NCBI RefSeq assembly: GCF_003007675.1
Contig: NZ_PXNP01000109.1
Location: forward strand, 1,389-65,388
Reading direction: 5' to 3'
Length of the DNA: 64,000 nt
Origin: Marinobacter fuscus
GTDB taxonomy: Bacteria > Pseudomonadota > Gammaproteobacteria > Pseudomonadales > Oleiphilaceae
Shown here: positions 11,530-20,692 of the stretch, piece after piece
Layout: each line of letters opens with the position of its first letter
Numbering within the stretch: the first letter of the stretch is position 1
The notes under the pieces: model-generated
Told to the model about the DNA's origin: nothing
Seen by the model: the letters and a program-made list of their open reading frames with translations, nothing else
Database searches by the model: none
Translations under genes and position numbers: made by a program

Positions 11530-11558
11530 TTGACAGAGCCCCACACTCACCATAAAGT
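11530..11558 (+). promoter_or_regulatory. Candidate promoter of the SCP2 gene
   Basis: A perfect TTGACA at 11530-11535 is followed after 17 bases by TAAAGT at 11553-11558 (four of six matches). It lies about 100 bases upstream of the SCP2 start. Confidence 0.5.
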
Positions 11559-11660
11559 CGGATTGCGAGGTTGGCGCTACCCGGGCCGCTGAATCGGCGT
11601 CCTCCGCCAGGGATCACTAGTCGTCACCATGACAAGACAACCATCAAAAAGGGTAAAACA

Positions 11661-11975
11661 ATGTCCGTAGCTCAGGTATTTGAAAAACTCGAACAGAACT
11701 TCAACGCAGACGCCGCCCAGGGCCTGGATCTGGTGTTTCAGTTCGATATCGAAGACGACAAGACCTACCACCTGGTGATCAACGACGGCTCCTGCAAACT
11801 GCATGAAGGCGCCCACGACGACCCTTCTGTTACCCTGATCATGAACTCTGAAACCCTGCAGGGCATCGTGTCTGGTGAGACTGACGGCATGCAGGCATTC
11901 ATGGCCGGTCAGCTGCGCGCCGAAGGCGACATGATGCTGGCAACCAAGCTGGGCGAACTGTTCAACATGGGCTAA
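11661..11975 (+). CDS. SCP2 sterol-binding domain protein
   Basis: A 104-residue single-domain SCP2 protein. The family forms a small alpha/beta fold with a hydrophobic tunnel that binds lipids or acyl-CoAs; bacterial versions have no settled physiological role. The conserved pattern is seen in YHLVINDGSCKLHEGAHDDPSVTLIM and in MQAFMAGQLRAEGDMMLATKLGELF. The ATG at 11661 is chosen because it follows AAAAGGG and gives a standard domain length; the upstream frame is open but has no support. The gene has its own promoter candidate and terminator, so it is monocistronic. It is cytosolic, with no signal sequence. Confidence 0.88.
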   Translation: MSVAQVFEKLEQNFNADAAQGLDLVFQFDIEDDKTYHLVINDGSCKLHEGAHDDPSVTLIMNSETLQGIVSGETDGMQAFMAGQLRAEGDMMLATKLGELFNMG

Positions 11976-11993
11976 GCCCGTTTCGACAGCTCA

Positions 11994-12023
11994 AAAAAAA
12001 CCTGCGCAATCGCAGGTTTTTTT
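11994..12023. terminator. Bidirectional terminator between SCP2 gene and fimL
   Basis: CCTGCG and CGCAGG form the stem over a CAAT loop, flanked by AAAAAAA on the left and TTTTTTT on the right, so either strand gives a GC stem followed by a U-run. It serves the convergent SCP2 and fimL genes. Confidence 0.9.
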
Positions 12024-12045
12024 ATGTCTGTGCTGCACCCCTCCG

Positions 12046-13752
12046 CTACAGGCCCACATCATCCAGTGATGTCTGAGCCAGCTTCAACAGATCCAGATTG
12101 CGATCCTCGTGGTGGCCCACCCCTTCGATGTAGTATTCCAGTGATGTAAGGGCGTCGGCCAGTGCTTCGAGAACCTGCATTGCGGGCGCTTCGCGGGCAT
12201 CCAGAAGGCGATCCTGGATGGAGCCTGCCACCCGGGCAATCACCTCTGCCGCAACCGGATCGTTAATCATCTGCAGGCCACCCCAGATACTGCGAAGCGT
12301 GGCAGGAAGGTTTGCCAGGTGGAGCTTGTCGTAATCAGACTCGATAAACGCGGTGATTGCGCGCTTGGCCAGTGTAAGCGCACTACGGGCCTCGTCTGCA
12401 ACAACCCAGATGGCTTCCTGAAGGTATATTGATTCTTCACGCTTGCGCTCGCTCCCCAGCAGCGCATCGGTTTCAGACGTAATACCACGGGTAACGATCT
12501 GCATAACCGCATCCTCAACTCCAAGCACGGAGTCTGCAAGACGGTACAGTTCGTCTTCCTCTGGCAGGCGGTTCTCTTCCTCCCATTGCCGTAGCTTGCC
12601 AGCCTCCTCTCTGGAAATGCCCGCCAGACGATTGAGGTCAAGCATTTGCAGTGTGTTGGCAAGACGATCAAGAGCATCTGCAATCGAGGCAAGCTCGGCA
12701 AGATCGGGCTCAATCCCCCTTTCAATAATATCGAGCTTATCTTTTAGCTGGTTAAGCTCTTCTTGCAAGGCCTCCGACAGCGACCTGAGCACATCGGTAC
12801 CCGGACCGTATAGGCGGCGGGAGTGCGCTTCAAGTATGGCATCGGGGAATTCGGCTGGTGCCAGTTGATATGCCGAGAGTACCCGGGTGATCTCCGGGTT
12901 GGCTGAGCCACTACGATAAAGCAGGTAGATGAGATCCTTGATCAGGTCGTCGGGGACTTCTTTGGCTGCCGCTGCCTCGCCCACATAGACAAAGTCACGG
13001 GTATACTTTTCGACCGACATCAGCAGCCGCTTTCGGGCCTTGCTAAACCCCATGGCACGGTCCAGCATCGTATCGGATACAAGTGCCAGCAAGCACCACA
13101 ACTGCCCCATGGGCTGGCCCTCACACAGTCGGGCAAACCCCCGGGCAGATCGGGCAAACAGTTTTTTACTGACCACCTCGTTGCGCTCCCGCAAAACCCC
13201 CAGCAGAGCCACCTGATAAGTCAGACGCATCCGGCGGGCGAGAACATCGTAGCCGGAATCGTTTTCTTGTGGCGGCTTCAGCCCGAGTCCTTCACAGAAT
13301 TCGGGGTGGTCGTGGTGGGTAAGTTCGAAGAAGCAGGACTCCGGGTAGGGTTTTTCCCGGCGCGCTTCGCGCAGTTCGTTAATAACCGGCAGTAACAGTT
13401 CAGGATGATCTTCCCGCTGCTGCTGGTAGTACTCAACGTAGCGACGCAAAATGAACAGGGCGCTGTTTAGCGATGTCAGAAGGATGTTCTTGTCATCGTT
13501 AGCCCCGACAGGCACGTCGTTGGCCAACGTAACGGCCTCCTGGCACAGCAGTGTCCCACCCCGCAGTTCCACCAGAATGAAGATGCCGCGAAGCTGGTTC
13601 AGGTAATCGACGCAGTTCTGCAGATCTTCGCCGCTTTCACGGTTTTCCTGAAAGCGTTCAAGGCTGGACTCGGCCTGCTTGATGGTCTGCTCAATTTCAT
13701 TTTTGACCAGATCAAACGACTGCGATTTCGTCGCCAGAGACGATTGAACCAT
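12046..13752 (-). CDS. fimL: FimL, type IV pilus / twitching regulator
   Basis: A 568-residue cytosolic, largely helical protein. Its text matches the FimL group, related to the N-terminal region of the chemotaxis kinase ChpA, but without kinase, receiver or CheW domains. In P. aeruginosa FimL supports twitching and cAMP production by linking the response regulator PilG to the polar hub FimV. Recognition is by overall pattern (VELRGGTLLCQEAV, ARRMRLTYQVALLGVL, ADEARSALTLAKRAI) and by position near dnaQ-rnhA-gloB-mltD, the same neighbourhood as in Pseudomonas. Homologues are often mislabelled ferrous iron transporter B; no transmembrane segments are seen here, which rules that out. FimV is encoded 33 kb away in this window. 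Confidence 0.85.
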   Translation of the reverse strand: MVQSSLATKSQSFDLVKNEIEQTIKQAESSLERFQENRESGEDLQNCVDYLNQLRGIFILVELRGGTLLCQEAVTLANDVPVGANDDKNILLTSLNSALFILRRYVEYYQQQREDHPELLLPVINELREARREKPYPESCFFELTHHDHPEFCEGLGLKPPQENDSGYDVLARRMRLTYQVALLGVLRERNEVVSKKLFARSARGFARLCEGQPMGQLWCLLALVSDTMLDRAMGFSKARKRLLMSVEKYTRDFVYVGEAAAAKEVPDDLIKDLIYLLYRSGSANPEITRVLSAYQLAPAEFPDAILEAHSRRLYGPGTDVLRSLSEALQEELNQLKDKLDIIERGIEPDLAELASIADALDRLANTLQMLDLNRLAGISREEAGKLRQWEEENRLPEEDELYRLADSVLGVEDAVMQIVTRGITSETDALLGSERKREESIYLQEAIWVVADEARSALTLAKRAITAFIESDYDKLHLANLPATLRSIWGGLQMINDPVAAEVIARVAGSIQDRLLDAREAPAMQVLEALADALTSLEYYIEGVGHHEDRNLDLLKLAQTSLDDVGL

Positions 13753-13894
13753 AAACGCTTCCTGTTAACTTGCGGAGACTACCGCATCCTGTTCGTAAAC
13801 TGCAGCCTGCCGCAGGTGCAGGAAATCCGGATCCTGATGGAAGTTCCCTCGGTTCCACCGGGAAAAAGCCGCAAAACGCGCGAACTAACCATTA

Positions 13895-13922
13895 CTTATA
13901 ACACAAAACTCAAGTTGCTCAA
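13895..13922 (-). promoter_or_regulatory. Candidate promoter for fimL
   Basis: On the minus strand TTGAGC (13922-13917) is followed after 16 bases by TATAAG (13900-13895), with a TGn extension just before the -10 box. It lies about 140 bases upstream of the fimL start, in the gap after dnaQ. The rest of that gap has no supported gene. Confidence 0.4.
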
Positions 13923-13963
13923 CAAAACCGGCGTGTAACATTTGGTACAGCAGGACCTGGTTC

Positions 13964-14674
13964 TCATTCTGCGCCCTGCAGTTTCGCCCACACTGTCTGC
14001 CCTGCCTGCTTTTCCATCACACCAAGCAATTCTTCATGGGCGCTGGCCTCTTCGTCTGTGGCGCGAACGACCCGCAGCGGCTTCCGACCCGCTGCAAGCC
14101 GCCGGATACCGCCAATAGCGCCTCCCTCGCCCGAGTCTGCATCCAGCGACAAAGCCGTTTGCCCGCCGGTCATCAGCAAATAGACATCGGCCAGAATCTC
14201 GGCATCGAGCAAAGCGCCGTGCAGTTCACGGTTGGAGTTATCAACGCCGTAGCGCTTGCATAACGCATCCAGATTATTCTTCTGGCCCGGATGCTTGGCC
14301 CGGGCAATTGCCAGGGTGTCGACAATACCGCAATGATCTGCGGTTTTACGCACTGGTTTCAGGCGGGCAAACTCGGAATCCATAAAGCCCACGTCAAACG
14401 CCGCGTTGTGGATTACCAACTCCGCACCCTCAATAAAACTGAAAAACTCTTCGGCAACTTCCGCAAAACGGGGTTTGTCGGCCAGAAATTCGTTGGTAAT
14501 GCCATGCACAGTGATGGCTTCGGCTTCGACCTCCCGCTCTGGATTGATGTAAACGTGATAATTGCGTCCCGTGAGTTTGCGCTCGATCACCTCCACGCAA
14601 CCGATTTCGATAATCCGGTGGCCATCATTCGGGTCGATACCCGTGGTTTCGGTGTCCAGTACAATCTGTCTCAT
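13964..14674 (-). CDS. dnaQ: DNA polymerase III epsilon subunit (proofreading exonuclease)
   Basis: The 3'-5' exonuclease that proofreads for the replicative polymerase. DEDDh motifs are all present: Exo I LDTETTG (Asp7, Glu9), Exo II HNAAFDVGFM, and Exo III HGALLDAEILADVY with its histidine and aspartate. The catalytic domain covers about 1-180; a linker and the C-terminal tail that binds the alpha subunit follow, total 236 residues against 243 in E. coli. ATG at 14674 is chosen over the adjacent GTG at 14677 because it is better spaced from the AGG. It lies downstream of rnhA on the same strand, here separated by 85 bases; in E. coli the two genes are adjacent but divergent. Confidence 0.97.
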   Translation of the reverse strand: MRQIVLDTETTGIDPNDGHRIIEIGCVEVIERKLTGRNYHVYINPEREVEAEAITVHGITNEFLADKPRFAEVAEEFFSFIEGAELVIHNAAFDVGFMDSEFARLKPVRKTADHCGIVDTLAIARAKHPGQKNNLDALCKRYGVDNSNRELHGALLDAEILADVYLLMTGGQTALSLDADSGEGGAIGGIRRLAAGRKPLRVVRATDEEASAHEELLGVMEKQAGQTVWAKLQGAE

Positions 14675-14759
14675 CACTAACCTGCTTTGATTGCTTGATC
14701 GATGTGCATTCAGGGTCGGGAGTCTGCGCGGTAAAAATTGTGCTCAGCCGCGCAGCCCC

Positions 14760-15203
14760 CTATCCGCCTGCAAGCTCCGCTACACCACGGTTGGCCAGTT
14801 CATCGGCCAACTCGTTCCCCGGGTTTCCGGCATGGCCTTTTACCCAGTGCCAGTTCACGGTGTGACGCCGGGTTTCTGCGTCCAGTTCCTGCCAGAGATC
14901 GGCATTTTTCACGGGCTTTTTGGCAGCCGTTTTCCAGCCATTACGCTTCCAGCCCGCCAGCCATTCCGTGATACCTTTGCGAACGTACTGAGAGTCGGTA
15001 TAAAGCTCCACTTCGCAGGCTCTCTTCAGAGCTCTCAATCCGCAAATCGCCGCCATCAGTTCCATGCGGTTGTTTGTAGTCTGGTTTTCGCCACCGTGAA
15101 GGGTTTTCGATGCATCGCCGTATTGCAGTACCACCCCCCAACCACCAGGCCCGGGATTTCCTTTGCAGGCACCATCGGTGTACATCACAACCTTGCCCGA
15201 CAT
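14760..15203 (-). CDS. rnhA: Ribonuclease HI
   Basis: Degrades the RNA strand of RNA-DNA hybrids. The 147-residue protein has the complete catalytic set: Asp10 in [16 protein letters not shown], the glutamate of NNRMELMA, the aspartate of YTDSQY, and the C-terminal [11 protein letters not shown]. The start is fixed by a TGATG overlap: the methyltransferase stop TGA and this ATG share one base, and AGGAG lies just upstream. This gives the usual family length and implies translational coupling. An eight-residue upstream extension in the open frame is rejected for that reason. Confidence 0.97.
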   Translation of the reverse strand: MSGKVVMYTDGACKGNPGPGGWGVVLQYGDASKTLHGGENQTTNNRMELMAAICGLRALKRACEVELYTDSQYVRKGITEWLAGWKRNGWKTAAKKPVKNADLWQELDAETRRHTVNWHWVKGHAGNPGNELADELANRGVAELAGG

Positions 15204-16009
15204 CACTGCTCCTGTTTGATTTGACATTCCGATATGGAAGTAGAGGACTTGCTGGCGCAGCCCCCGGATGCGCTTACGGCTCCCGGCAGGGTAATTACCT
15301 TTTTCTGGTGCCAGGCCAGCTTGGGCCGGATACGTGCATACTCCCGTTTGCGCGCAAGGATACAGTAATAGGCGCCCACGGGCAGCATGTGAGGCTTACC
15401 TTGCGACGCTACCCGGTAGCGGCGATCCCCACCCTTTTTCCGCTGTAGAGGAAGCGTACAAAAATAGGTTGCACTGTTCTCCAGCTCAAAGCCCAGCAAC
15501 CTCAGCCAGTCTTCCATCCGTGCGCGCATCAGGAACCTGCCACCCCAAGGGCCCAGGCGCTGCCGCGCAAGCAACCTCCGCACCCCCCAGAAGCTCAGGG
15601 GGTTGAAGCCGATCAAAGCGATGGTTCCTTCACCACGCAAGACTCGGCAAGACTCCCGCAATACCTGATGCGGGTCTGTTGAAAAATCAGCAGTATGGTG
15701 CAGAATCACAAGATCCATGGAGCTGCCGGGGAACGGCAGTTCGGCCGCATCACACACAGCAACACCTTCTGGCATGTGCGCATGCCACGCCGGGCACCCG
15801 ATGATTCGCTGGGCAAAATCGGTGCCCGTCGCCAGCGGCAGCCGGTGGCTCAGGCCTACCTGCAGTTGCCGTGCACCGGTTACAGCTTTGAGCTCCCGAT
15901 CCAGAACGGCACGCTGACTGGCCAGCAAAGCACGGCCAAGAGGCGTCTGAAACCAGCGCTCAAAGCTCTCGTGACGGGAAACAAAATCAGGCGCACCGGA
16001 ATCTGCCAC
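15203..16009 (-). CDS. SAM-dependent methyltransferase (YafS-like)
   Basis: A 268-residue class I methyltransferase of the Methyltransf_11 type. The glycine-rich first motif is weak, but the acidic [25 protein letters not shown] segment and [27 protein letters not shown] are the classic motifs around strand 4 and strand 5. The substrate is unknown. The gene sits between gloB and rnhA exactly as yafS does in E. coli, so orthology is probable though the symbol is withheld. The GTG start at 16009 has GGAGA six bases before it. Its stop overlaps the rnhA start by one base. The last 40 residues are Ser/Lys-rich and probably not part of the fold. Confidence 0.85.
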   Translation of the reverse strand: MADSGAPDFVSRHESFERWFQTPLGRALLASQRAVLDRELKAVTGARQLQVGLSHRLPLATGTDFAQRIIGCPAWHAHMPEGVAVCDAAELPFPGSSMDLVILHHTADFSTDPHQVLRESCRVLRGEGTIALIGFNPLSFWGVRRLLARQRLGPWGGRFLMRARMEDWLRLLGFELENSATYFCTLPLQRKKGGDRRYRVASQGKPHMLPVGAYYCILARKREYARIRPKLAWHQKKVITLPGAVSASGGCASKSSTSISECQIKQEQ

Positions 16010-16124
16010 CGCACTTCTCCTGTTTGGTTAAACTGCACGTTCACCGTTATCGGGCGCTACCCTTGGGATGCCCCACTGATTGCTTTATCATATCAAGCAC
16101 ACTTTTTAAACACAGTGGGCGACC

Positions 16125-16922
16125 ATGTTTCGAATTCATCCGATACCCGCGTTTTCTGACAACTACATCTGGTGTCTTTGCGACACCGACAGCGGCAAGG
16201 CACTGATTGTTGATCCGGGCCAGGCGAGACCGGTTCTGGAGTTCCTCAGCGCAAATAATCTGGCGGCAGACACCCTGCTGATCACCCACCATCACCCGGA
16301 TCACGTAGGTGGCGTGCGGGATTTGATCGAGCAGTTTCCCGATCTTCGAATTATTGGGCCGGACAACTCCCCGTTCAAGAAATGCACCGAAACCGTCACC
16401 TCCGGCAGTGAGGTTGTGTGGCAGGATATCCGCTTCCGGGTGTATGCAGTGCCTGGGCACACACTGGATCACGTTGCTTATTTCAGCGATACGCCCGTTG
16501 AAGGCCAACCGGTTCTTTTCAGTGGCGACACCCTGTTTGTGGGTGGTTGCGGCCGTCTGTTCGAAGGCACAGCCGGGCAAATGCAAAAGTCTCTGGCACA
16601 ACTGCGGGCTCTACCAGATACCACAGCCGTCTACTGTGCCCATGAATACACCCTGGCCAACCTGAAGTTTGCCCGCCACTGGCTACCGGGTGATGCCGCA
16701 CTGGCAGAATTTGAAGCAGACTGTCAGGCGCTACGCAATCAGGGCCAGCCAACAGTTCCCGGCACTCTGGGCCAGGAGAAAAAACTGAACCTCTTTCTGC
16801 GTTGGGACGATCCGGAGGTGATCGCTGCCGCAAGGGACTACGCGAACGCTGCGGGGCTCTCCGCTGATAACAGTCCTGCTTCCGTTTTCGCAGCGGTCAG
16901 GCACGGCAAAGATCACTTCTGA
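16125..16922 (+). CDS. gloB: Hydroxyacylglutathione hydrolase (glyoxalase II)
   Basis: Hydrolyses S-D-lactoylglutathione to D-lactate and glutathione in methylglyoxal detoxification. The metallo-beta-lactamase metal site is complete: THHHPDH (His55, His57, Asp59, His60), His112 in VPGHTLDH, Asp135 in FSGDTLF, and His173 in CAHEYTLAN. Length 265 is normal, and the C-terminal helical domain that binds glutathione (about 175-265) is present. It is divergent from the methyltransferase gene over a 115-base gap. Confidence is high because all ligands and the domain layout are present. Confidence 0.96.
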   Translation: MFRIHPIPAFSDNYIWCLCDTDSGKALIVDPGQARPVLEFLSANNLAADTLLITHHHPDHVGGVRDLIEQFPDLRIIGPDNSPFKKCTETVTSGSEVVWQDIRFRVYAVPGHTLDHVAYFSDTPVEGQPVLFSGDTLFVGGCGRLFEGTAGQMQKSLAQLRALPDTTAVYCAHEYTLANLKFARHWLPGDAALAEFEADCQALRNQGQPTVPGTLGQEKKLNLFLRWDDPEVIAAARDYANAAGLSADNSPASVFAAVRHGKDHF

Positions 16923-16951
16923 ACAAAAGCTTAACAATTTATCTCAAAGCC

Positions 16952-16978
16952 GTAACAGGGCCCAGCTTGCCCTGTTAC
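16952..16978 (+). terminator. Hairpin between gloB and mltD
   Basis: GTAACAGGGC at 16952-16961 pairs perfectly with GCCCTGTTAC at 16969-16978 over seven bases, 30 bases past the gloB stop. There is no T-run after it, so it may be a weak terminator, an mRNA end-protecting hairpin or a processing site. Confidence 0.4.
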
Positions 16979-17075
16979 CCCCGCTCCCATAGAATCCGGA
17001 GCAGTTTTGATTCGCAACTAATTAAATATAGCGGCTTTTTTTACATATGCCGCCAACAACCGGAATCGAATATCT

Positions 17076-18812
17076 ATGCCAGCCAAACGCATCTCCTGCT
17101 TACTGCTCGCGTCTACATTTTTTACAGGCTGCAGCACCCAACATATTGCCGAAAACTGGCACTCGCCCTCCATGTGGTTTTCTGATGACCAGAACGAATC
17201 ATCATCGAATCCACTTGAGTCTGAACAAGTCGTTGTCGCCAAAGGCGATGAAGACCTGAAAGCCGATGTTGCTACAGGCACGGAAACCGAAGAGCAGTCA
17301 CCACTTGATGACGCAATATCTCCGGAACTTCAGGCCCAGGCCCGGGACGCCCGGGAAAAACTCGATAACCCGCAGCGCCAGGCGGGCGACGGCCTTGACA
17401 ACGCTGATCTCTGGAGCCGCCTTCGCTCCGGTTTTGTCATGGATCACTCGGTCGACAACGATCGCGTTCAGGCACAACTGGACTGGTACGTCCGACATCC
17501 GAAGTATATTAACCGGGTAGTTGAGCGCGGTACCCGCTACCTTCACTACATTATTGAAGAGACTGAAAAGCGGGGCTTGCCTGCTGAACTTGCCTTGTTG
17601 CCCATTGTGGAAAGCGCCTTTGACCCCTTTGCCTATTCCCATGGCCGAGCTGCCGGTTTGTGGCAGTTCATTCCCTCGACCGGCAAGTACTTCGGCCTGA
17701 CCCAGAGCTGGTGGCATGACGACCGGCGCGACGTGATCGCCGCAACAGACGCCGCGCTCAACTATCTGGAGCGGCTGGCGAACCGCTTTGATGGTGACTA
17801 CATGCTGGCGCTGGCTGCCTACAACTCTGGCGGTGGCACTGTGTCCAGCGCCATGCGCCGGAACCGCAACGCCGGCAAACCCACCGACTACTGGTCGTTG
17901 TCACTGCCCACAGAAACCCGGCATTACGTACCCAAGCTTATTGCACTGGCAAAAATCTTTGATGATCCTGGAGCCTATGGGCTGACATTGCCAACCGTGG
18001 AAGATGCTCCTTACTTTGAAGTGGTTGATACCGGCTCACAACTGGATCTTGCCCAGGCGGCGGAACTTGCGAAAGTCGACATCGACGAAATTTATCTGTT
18101 GAACCCGTCCTACAATCGCTGGGCCACGAACCCTGATGGCCCTCACCGGTTGTTGATTCCGCGGGATAAAGCCGCGGACTTCCAGAGCGCCCTGGCCAGC
18201 TTTCCTGAATCACAGCGGGTTCGCTGGCGCAACTACAAAGTGCGCAAGGGCGATAGTCTGAACACCATTTCCCGAAAGTATGCCACAACGCCTGCGGTAA
18301 TCCGGCAAGTCAACAAACTCAACAGCGATCTGATCCGCATTGGCCAGCAACTGCTGATTCCGTCTGCCACCAAAAATTCCAACAGCTATGCGCTAAGCCA
18401 GCCCCAGCGCCTGGAAAAGAAGCAACAGCGCACACGCAGTGGCAACAAACTCCGCTACACCGTTCGCCGGGGCGATACTTTTTGGGACATAGCCCGTGAA
18501 CACCGGGTAAGCGTGCGCCAGGTTGCTGCCTGGAACGGCATGGCACCTGGCGATCCGCTGATTCCCGGCAAAGAATTGGTGATCTGGTCCAAAACTGCCC
18601 AGGCTTCGTCCGCCAGTAACACGGCACGCGGAAAGTCCATGGTGCGCAAAGTTGGTTATCGTGTGCGCAGCGGTGATTCGCTGTCTGCTATCGCGAGCCG
18701 ATTCTCGGTGAATGTGCGGGATATCGCATCATGGAACGATCTTAACACCAAGCGTTATCTGCAACCCGGTCAAAGTCTGGTACTCTACGTGGACATAAGA
18801 AACAGCCCGTAA
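17076..18812 (+). CDS. mltD: Membrane-bound lytic murein transglycosylase D
   Basis: A 578-residue lipoprotein that cleaves peptidoglycan glycan strands. The signal peptide ends in a lipobox (FFTGC, Cys19). A variable region to about 115 is followed by the SLT domain with catalytic Glu179 in LPIVESAFDPFA, plus GLWQFIP and LALAAYNSGGG. Three LysM repeats follow at about 387-429, 461-504 and 528-571 (YKVRKGDSL, YTVRRGDTF, YRVRSGDSL). E. coli MltD carries two; counts vary within the family. The yejA start is only 12 bases after the stop, so the peptidoglycan enzyme and the peptide importer probably share a transcript. Confidence 0.96.
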   Translation: MPAKRISCLLLASTFFTGCSTQHIAENWHSPSMWFSDDQNESSSNPLESEQVVVAKGDEDLKADVATGTETEEQSPLDDAISPELQAQARDAREKLDNPQRQAGDGLDNADLWSRLRSGFVMDHSVDNDRVQAQLDWYVRHPKYINRVVERGTRYLHYIIEETEKRGLPAELALLPIVESAFDPFAYSHGRAAGLWQFIPSTGKYFGLTQSWWHDDRRDVIAATDAALNYLERLANRFDGDYMLALAAYNSGGGTVSSAMRRNRNAGKPTDYWSLSLPTETRHYVPKLIALAKIFDDPGAYGLTLPTVEDAPYFEVVDTGSQLDLAQAAELAKVDIDEIYLLNPSYNRWATNPDGPHRLLIPRDKAADFQSALASFPESQRVRWRNYKVRKGDSLNTISRKYATTPAVIRQVNKLNSDLIRIGQQLLIPSATKNSNSYALSQPQRLEKKQQRTRSGNKLRYTVRRGDTFWDIAREHRVSVRQVAAWNGMAPGDPLIPGKELVIWSKTAQASSASNTARGKSMVRKVGYRVRSGDSLSAIASRFSVNVRDIASWNDLNTKRYLQPGQSLVLYVDIRNSP

Positions 18813-18824
18813 CGTACGAGATCC

Positions 18825-20648
18825 ATGATAAAAATACCAAAAGCCTCATTATGCATTTTCACCGCCAGCCTACTGCTCGCCAGCACAGCGTTAACGGCAG
18901 AGGCTGAGCCGGAAGCCCGGGCAACTGCCCCCCTGCATGGCATTGCGATGCATGGAGCGCTGAAATACCCCGAGGGTTTCCGGCATTTCGAGTATGTAAA
19001 CCCTGATGCCCCAAAGGGTGGTGAGCTCAAGTTGTCTGTGGTTACCAACGGCTTTGACAGCTTCAATCCGTTCGTTATTCGAGGCATCGCAGCAGCCGGA
19101 ATCAACACCTACGTTTACGACACACTTCTGGAGTCGTCTGCAGACGAAGCCTTTTCAGAGTATGGCGTGATCGCTGAAACCGTTGAGGTTCCGGAAGATC
19201 GTAGTTTCGTTATTTTTAATCTGAACAAGCAGGCGCGATTCCATGATGGCAAAGCCATTACCGCCAACGATGTCGCCTTTTCGTTCAAAATTCTTACCAC
19301 GGAAGGGCACCCTTTCTACAAGAACTACTATGCCGACGTCGAATCCGTCACTATTGAGAACCGTCACCGGGTTCGTTTCGATTTTGGCGACGCGGATAAC
19401 CGGGAATTGCCACTGATCCTCGGGCAGATGCCGATACTGCCGGAACATTTCTGGAAAGACCGGGATTTTCAGAGCAGCGGGCTGACCATCCCGGTCGGCA
19501 GCGGCCCCTATCGCATCGCCTCCTTCGAGGCAGGCCGGTCTGTTACCTACGAACGGGTAGATAACTACTGGGCGGAAGATCTGGGCACCCGCAGGGGCAG
19601 GTTCAACTTCGACAGAGTTTCTTACGAGTACTACAACGACGATACGGTCGCCCTTGAGGCATTTAAAGCGGGCAACTTTGATTTCCGGCTGGAAACCTCG
19701 GCCAAAAACTGGGCCACGGCGTACACCGGCCGTCAGTTCGAGAACGGCGATATTGTTAAAGCTGCGGTAGAGCACCACCGACCCACCGGTATGCAGGGGT
19801 TCCTGTTCAATACCCGCAAGCCCGTATTCCGGGATCCACTGGTGCGCAAGGCACTGGCCTACGGTTTTGATTTCGAGTGGGCCAACCGCAACCTGTTTTT
19901 CGATCAGTACACCCGCACAAGCAGCTATTTCGAGAACAGCGATCTGGCGTCATCCGGCCTTCCCGACGGTCGGGAACTGGCCATTCTTGACAACTACCGG
20001 GATCAGCTGAGCCCCGCCGTATTCACCGAGGCCTACTCACCGCCAGACACCGTGGGTGAAAACACCCTGCGAGGCAATCTTCGCACCGCACTGAAACTGC
20101 TGACCAACGCCGGTTACCAGATCCGGGACGGCAAAATGGTACATAGCGAAACCGGTAAGCCTCTGGCTTTCGAAATTTTGCTGTTCCAGAAAAGTTTTGA
20201 ACGGGTGGTGCTGCCATTTAAACAGAATCTGGAAAAACTGGGGATTGACGTAACCGTGCGTATGGTCGACAGCAACCAGTACGTTCAGCGGGTACGCAAC
20301 TTCGATTTCGATATGATTTCCCAGGTGTTGCCACAGTCCGACTCCCCCGGCAACGAGCAGCGGGACTACTGGCATTCAAGCAACGCCGGTGTGGCAGGTT
20401 CACGCAACTTTATGGGGGTTTCCGACCCTGTGGTCGATAGCCTCGTCGAGTTGGTTATTCAGGCTCCGGATCGCGAGTCTCTGCTGCATCGCACCCACGC
20501 TCTGGATCGCGTTCTGCTGCATGGCCATTACGTGATTCCCCACTGGCACCTGCGCAAAGACCGCATCGCCTATTGGCATCAGCTCAAACGCCCGGAACTC
20601 ACGCCCAAAGACGGCGTTGATCTGAATAACTGGTGGATAGAACCCTGA
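18825..20648 (+). CDS. yejA: Periplasmic oligopeptide-binding protein YejA
   Basis: A 607-residue SBP_bac_5 solute-binding protein with a signal peptide (basic start, hydrophobic stretch to about residue 25, ALTAEA cleavage region). The N-terminal ALHGIAMHGALKYPEGFRHFEYVNPDAPKGGEL-type block is distinctive of YejA: ALKYPEGFRHF and NPDAPKGGEL are present near residues 45-67. In E. coli YejABEF imports peptides, including the antibiotic microcin C. Complete permease and ATPase genes follow in order. Substrate range cannot be read from sequence. ATG at 18825 follows mltD closely. Confidence 0.93.
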   Translation: MIKIPKASLCIFTASLLLASTALTAEAEPEARATAPLHGIAMHGALKYPEGFRHFEYVNPDAPKGGELKLSVVTNGFDSFNPFVIRGIAAAGINTYVYDTLLESSADEAFSEYGVIAETVEVPEDRSFVIFNLNKQARFHDGKAITANDVAFSFKILTTEGHPFYKNYYADVESVTIENRHRVRFDFGDADNRELPLILGQMPILPEHFWKDRDFQSSGLTIPVGSGPYRIASFEAGRSVTYERVDNYWAEDLGTRRGRFNFDRVSYEYYNDDTVALEAFKAGNFDFRLETSAKNWATAYTGRQFENGDIVKAAVEHHRPTGMQGFLFNTRKPVFRDPLVRKALAYGFDFEWANRNLFFDQYTRTSSYFENSDLASSGLPDGRELAILDNYRDQLSPAVFTEAYSPPDTVGENTLRGNLRTALKLLTNAGYQIRDGKMVHSETGKPLAFEILLFQKSFERVVLPFKQNLEKLGIDVTVRMVDSNQYVQRVRNFDFDMISQVLPQSDSPGNEQRDYWHSSNAGVAGSRNFMGVSDPVVDSLVELVIQAPDRESLLHRTHALDRVLLHGHYVIPHWHLRKDRIAYWHQLKRPELTPKDGVDLNNWWIEP

Positions 20649-20666
20649 AGCCCGGTTCCCCGGGCT
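20649..20666 (+). promoter_or_regulatory. Intercistronic hairpin after yejA
   Basis: AGCCCGG (20649-20655) pairs with CCGGGCT (20660-20666) over a TTCC loop, directly after the yejA stop and 26 bases before yejB. There is no U-run. Hairpins here are typical of binding-protein genes, where they protect the upstream mRNA and allow more binding protein than permease; that role is inferred. Confidence 0.5.
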
Positions 20667-20692
20667 CAAAATAAGGAAGGATTCCTCCCTGA

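Noticed and set aside
12046..13752. Ferrous iron transporter B as identity of this gene
   Set aside because: No transmembrane segments or GTPase motifs; the sequence pattern and neighbourhood fit FimL.
13744..13938. 64-codon plus-strand frame filling the fimL-dnaQ gap
   Set aside because: TTG start without ribosome site, no family resemblance, and it overlaps the likely fimL promoter and the fimL start.
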